Below are positions 7,500-16,075 of a DNA stretch of 64,000 nucleotides, piece by piece. The DNA comes from JAKVAV01 sp964651785. GTDB lineage: Bacteria; Bacteroidota; Bacteroidia; Flavobacteriales_D; Cryomorphaceae. Positions within the stretch are counted from its first letter, which is position 1. Every line of letters begins with the position of its first letter. The notes under the pieces are model-generated. The model had not been told where the DNA came from. It searched no databases and saw only the letters and a program-made list of their open reading frames with translations. The stretch lies in assembly GCA_964651785.1 (NCBI GenBank), contig CAZYWJ010000009.1:1-64000 (forward strand). The letters run 5' to 3'. Made by a program: the position numbers and the translations under genes.

Positions 7500-10156
7500 T
7501 TAGATTTAATCCATTTTCCTGAGCGTAGATCTGATCCATCTTCGGTTTGCAATCGATAGATATACATTCCGTTTTCCAGTTCTGATGCGTCTATGCTCTG
7601 AATTCCTTCACGCACATTTACGGCTTTTACCTCCTTACCGGAAATGTCGAATATGTGGAAGACCAATCGTTCACTATCTATTGATCGTGCGAGATTAACG
7701 TCCAGGTTAAAAGTATTTCCTGAAGGATTGGGATAGAGATTGAACAATATTACAGCATCGGCATCATTGACAGAAGTCACGTCAGAAATGGTTACGCAAT
7801 AATCTTCAGTTTCTCCCCACTCAAACGTCTCGCAGGAAGCGACATCATCAGGTATCCCGAATCCGACATATTTCATCGCAATTCGCATCCTGGATGGTCC
7901 TTGTTCAGCATCTTCAGGGATAGTTATTTCGCCTTCCACGGGATTTGGGGATCCACTTTCAGAGCTCAAAAGTTCTTCATCATTGGAAAACTCACCGTCC
8001 TGATCAAGGTCGATCCAGATTTTGAAAAATTCTTCCCATTGCTGGCCCGTAAAACCCGGAGTTAATACCACCTCATAACTCTGGCCCAAACCCAGAACGA
8101 TATCGAAGTCTTCGAATAATTGATAACCACCGTTATTTCCGGTCTCAAATGCGTAATCACCGATTACAACTTCATCGATGAATTCATCATCAGAACTCTC
8201 TCCCGAATTGCTGCAGTATTCATTGTCAAGGCAAGCACCACATCCTTTAGTTCTCGCAGAATTCAGAATACCATCTTCTTGATTTTCTGCGCAAGCAGGA
8301 GCAACCAAAAATTCGTATTCGGTACATGACTCCAACCCGTCTACCGTGATTTCTGACTCATCCGGATAGTTGCCGAACAAAATCCAATCAAGTGCCCCTT
8401 CTGTTCTGTAGTATACATTGTACGATTCTATACCAAAGTCGGTTGACCAGTTTACATCAATTTCCGTCTCAACCGAGCTCTCAGCTTCAAAAATTTCGGG
8501 AATCACACAACATCCCAATGTTGAAATAGTCAGGCAAGAAGTATAGTTCACTTCTTCTCCTTCTTCGCAAGCTGCCCCGATTTCAAAATCATAGGTAGTA
8601 CACCGACTCAAAGTATCCAGCACCAATGAAAAGTCTTCAATACCTTCCAGTACGGTCCACTCTTCGCTGCTCTGAGGCTTGAAGCGAATATTCGTCTGGT
8701 TTTCGGATATACTAGTCCAAGTAATGGTGTACACGGTATCATCGGCCAATTCATAATCAAATCCTAGCGGGGGGATACAAATAGTTTCGTCTTCACAGGC
8801 ATTCATGATTTCCAAAAGGCTGTTGAAGGCGTTGATTCTTCCGCCTGTTACGGTTTCTCCGATAAGGTTTGGCACGATGTCTACTCCATCGAAGAGTGCC
8901 TGACGCACTAAGTCAGCTCCTGCCTGAGGATTTTCTTTTACAAAGTTGGCGAACGTTTCGCAAGGTGCGGAATAAAGCAATGCGATCACTCCCGCTGTAA
9001 GAGGAGAAGCGAAAGAGGTACCTGAAGTGGATGTATACCCGTTTTGTCCTGCAGTAGTAACTACATTTTCTCCCGGAGCTCCGAAGTCGACCGTTGTCTC
9101 GCCATAGGCAGAGAAGGTTCGTTGATCATTGTGATTGGTAGCTGTTACACTAATCATATAATCGCTGGGAGCGGCCGTAGGAATGTCTCCCGTAACATCA
9201 ATGTTGATATTTGAGTTTGAAGTAGCTCCGCAATTTAAAATTCCATAGGTTCCGAGCGTGTCGTAAAAAGCCGTCCAAATCGGCACATCATCAGGATTTC
9301 CGAAATCAATTCCCCATGATGCATTCGTGGCCACCACAAAAGCTCCTGAATCACCTTCGGTTTCGTCATACCGCTGTCGCATGATCAACGGATAGGTGTA
9401 AGCCGCAACTACGGAAGCCTCATTCCCCAAACTTTCACCGGCAACAGACATGATTTTTACATCTTGATTCGCACCGATAACACCCAGGCCGTTTCCACCG
9501 ACGGCTCCTATCATTCCCATTACGCTCGTGCCATGACCTCCCTGTAATACTCCATTATCATTTTCACTGTTCACATTCCAGCCCAAGTAGTCATCAACAT
9601 ACCCGTTAGCATCATCATCAATTCCATTATTCGGAATTTCCTGATTGTTTCGCCAAGCATTCGCCTGCAAATCGGGGTGATTGAGGTTTCCTCCTTCAAT
9701 TACACAAACTACTATGGTGTCACCCGTGGCGGTCAGTCCCCCTGTCGTAAGTCCCCAAGCCAAGTCAATATCTACATCTGCATCATCTACACCTCCGGAT
9801 TGTCCCGTATTTTCCAAATGCCACTGATTGCCGTATTCGGGATCATTTACGTCCTCGCATCGCTGCTTTACGTAGTGATTGAATTGAGCCAAGCTCACCC
9901 TCACATTGTTGCGTACCGCAGCCAGCAATTCATCGGCATTACCTGATTCCTCAAATTGAAAGAGATAAATATTCATCGGGGCTGAAAGCAGCTTACCGGC
10001 ACTTAATTGATCGTACTCCGCTGCTAATTGTTGCGGATTCTGACCCTGCTTTAGTTGAACTAAAATCTCTCCCGGTACTCTGGACATTTGAGCGGTGGCG
10101 CTAAACGTAAATGCAGCCATAACAATGGCTGAAATCAGTAAGGCTTTAAGTTTCAT
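7496..10156 (-). CDS. Secreted subtilisin-like (S8) peptidase with FnIII, GEVED and T9SS sorting domain
   Basis: This is an 886-residue exported protein. A signal peptide (1-22) is followed by a short propeptide-like region, an S8 domain (about 125-450), two fibronectin-III-like repeats (about 460-640), a GEVED domain (about 665-790) and a T9SS type A sorting domain (about 805-886, starting LFNLYPNPSG). His208 (GGHGTS) and Ser381 (SGTSFASP) of the triad are present. The catalytic Asp position reads VIEGG, so it is Glu154 (codon 9695-9697). Whether the enzyme is active is therefore open. T9SS would carry it across the outer membrane to the surface or the medium. It is transcribed alone. Confidence 0.92.
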   Translation of the reverse strand: MKLKALLISAIVMAAFTFSATAQMSRVPGEILVQLKQGQNPQQLAAEYDQLSAGKLLSAPMNIYLFQFEESGNADELLAAVRNNVRVSLAQFNHYVKQRCEDVNDPEYGNQWHLENTGQSGGVDDADVDIDLAWGLTTGGLTATGDTIVVCVIEGGNLNHPDLQANAWRNNQEIPNNGIDDDANGYVDDYLGWNVNSENDNGVLQGGHGTSVMGMIGAVGGNGLGVIGANQDVKIMSVAGESLGNEASVVAAYTYPLIMRQRYDETEGDSGAFVVATNASWGIDFGNPDDVPIWTAFYDTLGTYGILNCGATSNSNINIDVTGDIPTAAPSDYMISVTATNHNDQRTFSAYGETTVDFGAPGENVVTTAGQNGYTSTSGTSFASPLTAGVIALLYSAPCETFANFVKENPQAGADLVRQALFDGVDIVPNLIGETVTGGRINAFNSLLEIMNACEDETICIPPLGFDYELADDTVYTITWTSISENQTNIRFKPQSSEEWTVLEGIEDFSLVLDTLSRCTTYDFEIGAACEEGEEVNYTSCLTISTLGCCVIPEIFEAESSVETEIDVNWSTDFGIESYNVYYRTEGALDWILFGNYPDESEITVDGLESCTEYEFLVAPACAENQEDGILNSARTKGCGACLDNEYCSNSGESSDDEFIDEVVIGDYAFETGNNGGYQLFEDFDIVLGLGQSYEVVLTPGFTGQQWEEFFKIWIDLDQDGEFSNDEELLSSESGSPNPVEGEITIPEDAEQGPSRMRIAMKYVGFGIPDDVASCETFEWGETEDYCVTISDVTSVNDADAVILFNLYPNPSGNTFNLDVNLARSIDSERLVFHIFDISGKEVKAVNVREGIQSIDASELENGMYIYRLQTEDGSDLRSGKWIKSN

Positions 10157-10246
10157 TTGAATGATGGAATTTTAAATTTTTCTTGCACTGCAATGTCGGA
10201 AATTAACAACTTGTAATCCCCTAGTCTTGTTCAGAATATTGGAATT

Positions 10247-12721
10247 CTATTCTTTATAGAAGACGCGTTTGACCCGCTCTGATATATTAGTCAGCACTTC
10301 GTAGGGGATGGTTTTTTGCCTTTCGGCCATAGCATATATGGAGTTGTGGTCACCGAAAATCTCCACCTCATCTCCCTCTGAGGCCTCAATACCGGTAAGA
10401 TCTATCATAGACATATCCATACAAATATTGCCAATGAAGGGGGCCGTCTTACCATTGATCCACACGCGACCATGACCGTTGCCCAATATCCGCGGAAGTC
10501 CATCTGCGTAACCCATCGCTATTACTCCTATCCGAGTTTCCTCCTCCAGATTTGATTTTGGAGAATATCCCACACCTTCACCGGCAGGAGTAAGGCGTAT
10601 TTGAGATAAGTTGGTTTTCAACCGACTTATAGGTTTAAGCTTTTCGCGAAAAGCTTCGTTCGACGAAAGTCCGTATAGACCCAATCCCAATCGAACCATA
10701 TCCATTTGCGCTTCGGGATGGCGCAGTATACCATTGGAATTCAAAATGTGTTTCATAAAACCTCTAACCCCTGCGTTGATCAAATCTTTGCAGCATTCTT
10801 CATACCGGCTGATTTGCGATTTCGTCAGCTCATCAAATTCTTCTTCATCACTTCCTGCCAGATGAGAAAAAACGGATTTTACCGAAATGCTGTCTTCCAA
10901 TTCATTAAGTTTTTTTGCCAACTCCGTCATTTGGTATGAGTCGAAACCGAGGCGATTCATTCCCGAATTGATTTTGACATGTATCGGGTAAGGTGTTTTT
11001 TCAGAATGAACGGCCAGTGCATCAATAAATTTAGCTAAGGTGTAAAAGCTGTAAATCTGCGGCTCCAAATCGTATCGAATCATCATATCATAAGCGATGG
11101 ACTCGGGGTTCAACACCATTATTGGAAGCTTAATTCCTGCTTCACGCAATGCTACCCCTTCATCGGCATAAGCCACGGCAAGGTATTCTACCCCTGCATA
11201 TTCCAACGCTGCCGCCACTTCGGTGCTGCCGCTGCCGTATGCAAATGCTTTAACCATAGCCATGATTTTTGTGGCAGGTCTCAGTATCGACCTGATGTAA
11301 TCAAAATTTTGATTCATCTTGTTCAGATCTATTTCCAAAACGGTTTCGTGCATTTTGGCTTCCAGTCGATTCACGATTCGCTCAAAGCGGAAGGTTCGGG
11401 CACCCTTTACCAAAATAGCCTCATTGTCGAAATGGCTTTCTTGAAATGATTCAAGAAACGATTCCGTGTCCGGATATTTTTCAACCTTCAGCCTGTCGAA
11501 AAGCTTGCCGTGCATTATTATTTCACTACCTATGGCTATCAATCGGCTCACTCCTTTTCGGATAATGATGTCAGCAACCTTAGAATAGAGGCTTTCAGCA
11601 TTTTCTCCCGACTGCAAAATATCGCTCAGAATCAAAACCTTCTTTCGGCCTTGAGCCTGCATGGACAAAAAATCTAAAGCGATATCCAGCGAAGCTAAAT
11701 CCGAATTATAAGAATCGTTGATCACCGTACATCGATTCAGGCCGTCGCGCTTTTCCAAACGCATGGCAATGGGGTTCAACTTGGATAAGCGCACTGCGAT
11801 CTCCTTGTTATTCACTCCCAAGTAGAGTAGCATCAACCAGCAATGGCAAGCATTCTCTATTGATGCATCATCAGAAAAAGGAATAGTTGCTTCAATATCT
11901 TTTCCGCGAAAGCGAGCTCGAATTTTGGTTTTTTCAACGTCTTTTCGAATTTCCGAGATCACCATATCGGCCTCAGAATTTTCACCCCAAGTGAGGCATT
12001 TGCCTTTGTATCTTTTGTCTGCTATTTCATGAATTACCTCATGGTCGCGGCAATAAATCAACGTTTCGCTTTCTTGAAAAAGCGCTAGTTTCTCAATAGC
12101 CTTTTCGCGAAAGCTCTCAAAATTCTCTTGGTGCGCAGGACCTATATTGGTGAATATTCCCAAGTTTGGCTTTACCATATTTTCCAGCTCGTCCATTTCT
12201 CCCTTTCGGGAAATGCCACACTCGATTAAAGCCATTTCCCTTTCTTCGTTGAGCAACCAAAGCGATAGTGGTACACCCACTTGAGAATTATAACTGCGCG
12301 GACTTCTCACAACGGAAATATCTGCTTGAAGCAATTGAAAGAGCCACTCTTTAACGATGGTTTTGCCATTGCTCCCCGTAATTCCAACCATCGGATAGGA
12401 GAATTTTTGTCGATGGGCTGCTGCCAATTTTTGAAGCGCTTTCAAAGAATCTTCAACGAGCAGAAAATTGGCATCGGTAAATGAGTTGAGCAGGTTTGGA
12501 TCCGAAATCACAAAGCTTTTGACTCCTTTTCGATAAAGTTCGCTTATGAATTTGTGCCCGTCATTCTTTGAAGTCTTGAGAGCAAAGAACAAAAAGCCTT
12601 CGCCGCCGTGATAGGTGCGACTATCGGTCAAAAGATCTTTGATCATTTCATCGTGTGCAAATTCGGTTTTAGCACCGATGATCTCGGAAATTTCGCGAAT
12701 GCTGTAGGAAGTTCTACTCAT
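10247..12721 (-). CDS. murF-alr: Bifunctional MurF ligase / alanine racemase
   Basis: This 824-residue fusion carries two peptidoglycan precursor enzymes. Residues 1-455 are MurF, which adds D-Ala-D-Ala to UDP-MurNAc-tripeptide. Its ATP-binding loop GITGSNGKT is at 113-121 and the Mur motif NDSYNSD at about 335-341. Residues 460-824 are a PLP alanine racemase with the PLP lysine in MVKAFAYG (Lys491), a Tyr-containing GVGYSPKS and NICMDMSMID near the C-terminus. Racemase-made D-Ala feeds the MurF substrate. The fusion is common in Bacteroidota. Its start overlaps the tdk 3' end by 8 bp, so the two are likely co-transcribed. Confidence 0.96.
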   Translation of the reverse strand: MSRTSYSIREISEIIGAKTEFAHDEMIKDLLTDSRTYHGGEGFLFFALKTSKNDGHKFISELYRKGVKSFVISDPNLLNSFTDANFLLVEDSLKALQKLAAAHRQKFSYPMVGITGSNGKTIVKEWLFQLLQADISVVRSPRSYNSQVGVPLSLWLLNEEREMALIECGISRKGEMDELENMVKPNLGIFTNIGPAHQENFESFREKAIEKLALFQESETLIYCRDHEVIHEIADKRYKGKCLTWGENSEADMVISEIRKDVEKTKIRARFRGKDIEATIPFSDDASIENACHCWLMLLYLGVNNKEIAVRLSKLNPIAMRLEKRDGLNRCTVINDSYNSDLASLDIALDFLSMQAQGRKKVLILSDILQSGENAESLYSKVADIIIRKGVSRLIAIGSEIIMHGKLFDRLKVEKYPDTESFLESFQESHFDNEAILVKGARTFRFERIVNRLEAKMHETVLEIDLNKMNQNFDYIRSILRPATKIMAMVKAFAYGSGSTEVAAALEYAGVEYLAVAYADEGVALREAGIKLPIMVLNPESIAYDMMIRYDLEPQIYSFYTLAKFIDALAVHSEKTPYPIHVKINSGMNRLGFDSYQMTELAKKLNELEDSISVKSVFSHLAGSDEEEFDELTKSQISRYEECCKDLINAGVRGFMKHILNSNGILRHPEAQMDMVRLGLGLYGLSSNEAFREKLKPISRLKTNLSQIRLTPAGEGVGYSPKSNLEEETRIGVIAMGYADGLPRILGNGHGRVWINGKTAPFIGNICMDMSMIDLTGIEASEGDEVEIFGDHNSIYAMAERQKTIPYEVLTNISERVKRVFYKE
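10637..10656. repeat. Perfect 20-bp palindrome centred on TTCGCGAA
   Basis: AAGCTTTTCGCGAAAAGCTT reads identically on both strands and lies within the racemase part of murF-alr. It contains the TTCGCGAA core that recurs in this window. Confidence 0.85.
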
Positions 12722-13322
12722 CTTTTTTGGCAGAAGTATCTTCTTGGTTCTTGGCTCGCAGGTAGGCCTCGCGACTCAATGGTTCATATCGATCCAATTC
12801 GCCCAATTCAATGGTTTGGGAGCCCCCGCTGATGCGGTGTGAGAATTGCGCCAGTTTTCCCGTTTTCACACAAATGGCGTGAACTTTTGTCACATATTCG
12901 GCTACAGCCAATACATAGGGCATCGGGCCGAAGGGTTTTCCTTGAAAATCCATGTCAAGACCGGCAACGATAACTCGTATGCCCTGATCGGCGAGTGCAT
13001 TGCAGACATTGTGTAAGTTGGTGTCAAAGAATTGGGCTTCGTCAATGCCTACCACGTCTACATCAGAGGCGAGAAGCAAAATGTTCTCGGAAGAATCTAC
13101 GGGAGTGCTCCGAATGGAATTGCGGTTGTGACTAACTACATCCTCTTCATCGTAGCGGGTATCTACTCTTGGCTTAAAAATTTCAATACGTTGATTGGCA
13201 ATCCTCGCGCGGTTCAGCCTTCGCAAAAGTTCTTCGGTTTTTCCCGAGAACATTGAGCCGCAAATCACTTCAATCCAACCGCCTCCCGGCTTTTTTGATC
13301 TTACGTTATCCTCTAAAAACAT
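12714..13322 (-). CDS. tdk: Thymidine kinase
   Basis: This enzyme phosphorylates thymidine to dTMP with ATP in the salvage pathway. The protein has 202 residues from the ATG at 13322. The frame is open to 13385, but the family motif GSMFSGKTEELLRRL then sits unusually far from the start and the promoter-like TAAATTTG lies in between. The Walker A-like motif and the DEAQFF Mg-binding motif are present. The C-terminal zinc lasso is degenerate: CxxC is replaced by C-V-K-T, and the second pair by S and A (YEPLSREAY). It is followed with overlap by murF-alr. Confidence 0.94.
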   Translation of the reverse strand: MFLEDNVRSKKPGGGWIEVICGSMFSGKTEELLRRLNRARIANQRIEIFKPRVDTRYDEEDVVSHNRNSIRSTPVDSSENILLLASDVDVVGIDEAQFFDTNLHNVCNALADQGIRVIVAGLDMDFQGKPFGPMPYVLAVAEYVTKVHAICVKTGKLAQFSHRISGGSQTIELGELDRYEPLSREAYLRAKNQEDTSAKKDE

Positions 13323-13357
13323 GTAGTCCTCAACACGACCGATCCGGCAATATGCCT

Positions 13358-13365
13358 TAGTTTTG
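13358..13365 (+). promoter_or_regulatory. Candidate -7 element, plus strand
   Basis: TAGTTTTG matches TAnnTTTG and lies 70 bp before the ATG at 13435. Together with the minus-strand match at 13374-13381 it forms a divergent promoter region between tdk and the acidic protein gene. Confidence 0.35.
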
Positions 13366-13373
13366 TCGTTCAG

Positions 13374-13381
13374 CAAATTTA
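13374..13381 (-). promoter_or_regulatory. Candidate -7 element for tdk
   Basis: Read on the minus strand this is TAAATTTG, an exact TAnnTTTG match, about 52 bp before the tdk ATG at 13322. It supports the shorter tdk start. Confidence 0.4.
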
Positions 13382-13434
13382 ACATTAATCGATGGCTCGA
13401 GAAGATACGGCTGCCGGTGAGTCATCGTTAAATT

Positions 13435-14178
13435 ATGAACAAGAACAAGCTTTTCATGACGATACAAGATATCATAAAACAGCTCGATGAATTGGGAACC
13501 AAGTTGGAGGAAGGCCGACTGGGGGCAGAGGAAATTGTGGAAATGGCCGAGTTGAGTCGCGACCTTTACGAACGATTGGTGGTGATCAGACACAAGTCTT
13601 ACGAAGACCTCATTCGCGAAGAGAAAGAAGTAGCCCATGAAACCAATTCGGAATTACTGAAGGATGAACCTTTAAAAGTTGAGGAGCCGGAACCTGAGCC
13701 CGTAGTATCTGAAACGGAAATTATTGATGAAGCCGTTTCTGAAGAGTTTGGTGAAAATGACGATAAAGAACCGAAAGAGGTTCAAGGGCCTGTCATTCCT
13801 ATGGGCAGTGCGGAAGTCTCGCCTAATCAAATTTCCCTGATTGATTCCATCGAGGAAATAAAACAAATGGAGCAAAGCCTTAATCAAAAATTTCAGGAAA
13901 AAGCCGAAGATAAATCGCTGGCAAATAAGCTCAAGCAATCACCCATAGCCGATTTAAGCACCTCTATCGGCATCAATCAAAAGTTTCGGTTTATCTCTCA
14001 GCTTTTCCAAGATGACTCAACTGCTTTTGAAGTCTCAGTGAAGAAATTGAACTCGTTCAACTCCTACATCGAAGCAGATGAATATATCCAAAATACGTTG
14101 AGTGAACAGTATGGCTGGAATTTCAAAGATCCGGTGGTTAAGGAATTGATCGATCTGACCCAACGCCGTTATTTATGA
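13435..14178 (+). CDS. Conserved acidic cytoplasmic protein of unknown function
   Basis: This protein has 247 residues, no signal peptide and no membrane segment. The N-terminal 60 residues look like a helical coiled coil. A Glu/Pro-rich linker (about 75-120) follows. The C-terminal part is compact, with GINQKFRFISQLF and YGWNFKDPVVKEL. I know this C-terminal pattern as a Bacteroidota protein often found near tdk, but no function is established. An alternative start is the ATG at 13456. Its stop overlaps the next gene's start (ATGA), so it is probably co-translated with the M28 peptidase. Confidence 0.8.
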   Translation: MNKNKLFMTIQDIIKQLDELGTKLEEGRLGAEEIVEMAELSRDLYERLVVIRHKSYEDLIREEKEVAHETNSELLKDEPLKVEEPEPEPVVSETEIIDEAVSEEFGENDDKEPKEVQGPVIPMGSAEVSPNQISLIDSIEEIKQMEQSLNQKFQEKAEDKSLANKLKQSPIADLSTSIGINQKFRFISQLFQDDSTAFEVSVKKLNSFNSYIEADEYIQNTLSEQYGWNFKDPVVKELIDLTQRRYL

Positions 14179-15395
14179 AATACTTGCTTTCCTTTTTTCT
14201 GATTTCAGCATTTTTCCATAGCAATGGACAAGACTTGGATCAGGTGAAAAAGGATTTAGCGGTGCTGGCTTCGCCCGAATTGGCAGGAAGGGGATATGTG
14301 GATGACGGTCTCCGAAAGGCAGCCGGTTTTATTACTTCCCGCTTGCGCGAAATGGGTTTGGAACCCTTCGAGCAAGAATATGGCTTTGCCGTGAATACCT
14401 TTCCGAAATCATCTTGGGTGAAAATTGCCGATACAATTCTGAGAGAGGGCTACGACTTTATTATCGACCCACGCTCGGGAAGCTTCAAAGGATCAGGAAG
14501 AATCTTTCGATTGGATTCGGCAGCTCTTTTATCAGATGGAATTCCTGAACTGCCTGATGCAGCAATTTCCGTAATCGATACAAAAGGTATCGATACACCC
14601 GAGGAGGTGGCCGTTCAGCACGAGTTTGTGCAAAACGCTTTGGAAAAAGGCCCCGTAATTCTGTTGAAGGAGAAGCTCACATGGTCGGTTGGTCAGCAGC
14701 TTTACGCAAATCCACTGATTGAAGTTCTTGACGCCGTTTTTCCCTCTGAGGGTGACAAAGTAAAAATTAGCGTGGCGCCAAAGGAGGTTAACTTTACTGC
14801 GACCAATATCATAGCTAAAGTTGAGGGGAGACGCTCGGACAGCCTCATGGTTTTTACGGCACATTACGATCACTTGGGGAAGATGGGAAAAGCCCTATTT
14901 GCAGGAGCAAGCGACAATGCCACGGGCACGGCGACAGTATTGGATTTGGCTAATCACTATTCTCAATCCAAGCCCGAGTTTGACACCTATTTCATCTTTT
15001 TCTCCGGCGAAGAAGCAGGTCTTATCGGTTCTCGCTACTTTGTGGAATACCCGACTTTCGAATTGGACAAAGTAAAATTTCTCATCAATTTAGATTTGAT
15101 GGGTTCGGCGGAAAAAGGCATTACGATAGTAAACGGTCGGTTGTATCAGGACCACATGACCAAGATGGCCGCCATCAACAAAGAGGAAAACTTGGTACCC
15201 AAGATTAAACTTCGCGGAAAGGCTGCAAACAGTGATCACTACTGGTTTTCTGAAATGGGTGTCCCTGCTGTTTTCATTTATACCGAAGGAAATATTACCG
15301 CCTATCACGATGTGTATGATCTTCCCATGGTGGTAGATTGGAGCAACTACGAAGAAGTGTTTACCTTGTTGGTTGAATTTGTAAAAACCCTTTAA
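14175..15395 (+). CDS. M28 family zinc aminopeptidase, exported
   Basis: This is a 406-residue di-zinc exopeptidase with an N-terminal signal peptide (about 1-19, ending SNG-Q), so it acts in the periplasm or outside the cell. The M28 zinc ligands are visible in order: His in TAHYDHLG, Asp in GASDNATG, Glu-Glu in FSGEEAGLIG, Asp in INLDLMG and His near NSDHYWFSE. It resembles the Bacteroidota M28 peptidases that remove N-terminal residues from peptides. There is no T9SS sorting domain. It overlaps the previous gene by 4 bp and sits 2 bp before rsmI. Confidence 0.92.
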   Translation: MKYLLSFFLISAFFHSNGQDLDQVKKDLAVLASPELAGRGYVDDGLRKAAGFITSRLREMGLEPFEQEYGFAVNTFPKSSWVKIADTILREGYDFIIDPRSGSFKGSGRIFRLDSAALLSDGIPELPDAAISVIDTKGIDTPEEVAVQHEFVQNALEKGPVILLKEKLTWSVGQQLYANPLIEVLDAVFPSEGDKVKISVAPKEVNFTATNIIAKVEGRRSDSLMVFTAHYDHLGKMGKALFAGASDNATGTATVLDLANHYSQSKPEFDTYFIFFSGEEAGLIGSRYFVEYPTFELDKVKFLINLDLMGSAEKGITIVNGRLYQDHMTKMAAINKEENLVPKIKLRGKAANSDHYWFSEMGVPAVFIYTEGNITAYHDVYDLPMVVDWSNYEEVFTLLVEFVKTL

Positions 15396-15397
15396 GC

Positions 15398-16075
15398 GTG
15401 TCAAAACTCTACCTGGTACCTACGCCTGTCGGCAATCTTGGCGACATGACTTTTCGCTCCATTGAAGTGCTTAAATCGGTGGCAGGTATTTTGGCGGAAG
15501 ACACACGCACTTCCGGAAAACTCCTCAAACATTTTGAGATTGATAATTCGATGATTCCATTTCATGCGCACAACGAGCACCGCATGTTGGATCGCGTCAT
15601 TGAGCGCTTGAGCAGTGGCGATGAACTAGCCCTGATTACCGATGCAGGTACGCCCGGGGTTTCCGATCCGGGTTTTTTGTTGGTGCGGGCTTGCGCCGAA
15701 AAAGGCATAGCCGTGGAAACCCTTCCCGGAGCCACGGCAGTCATTCCGGCTCTCATCAATTCGGGTTTGCCCGCCGATCGATTTTGCTTCGAAGGTTTCT
15801 TACCGCCGAAAAAAGGTCGGAATAAGAGGCTGACGGCCTTGCAAGAAGAAGATAGAACCATGCTCTTCTACGAATCTCCACACCGCATCGTAAAAACGTT
15901 GGCCCAATTTGCCGAGTTTTTTGGCGATGATCGACAGGCTGCTTTGGTTCGCGAAATATCGAAGATTCATGAAGAAACGGTTCGCGGTACTTTGGGTGAG
16001 CTGGTTCAGAAATACCTCGATCATCCGCCGAAAGGCGAAATCGTATTAGTTGTACAAGGAAAACCAAAATCATGA
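15398..16075 (+). CDS. rsmI: 16S rRNA (cytidine1402-2'-O)-methyltransferase
   Basis: RsmI uses S-adenosylmethionine to 2'-O-methylate C1402 in the decoding centre of 16S rRNA. The 225-residue protein begins with the family hallmark LYLVPTPVGNLGDMT. It contains LAEDTRTSGKLL, LITDAGTPGVSDPG and the loop FEGFLPPKKGRNKRL, all typical of this tetrapyrrole-methylase-fold family. The start is GTG, as no ATG is near. It overlaps the following oxidoreductase by 4 bp. Confidence 0.96.
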   Translation: MSKLYLVPTPVGNLGDMTFRSIEVLKSVAGILAEDTRTSGKLLKHFEIDNSMIPFHAHNEHRMLDRVIERLSSGDELALITDAGTPGVSDPGFLLVRACAEKGIAVETLPGATAVIPALINSGLPADRFCFEGFLPPKKGRNKRLTALQEEDRTMLFYESPHRIVKTLAQFAEFFGDDRQAALVREISKIHEETVRGTLGELVQKYLDHPPKGEIVLVVQGKPKS

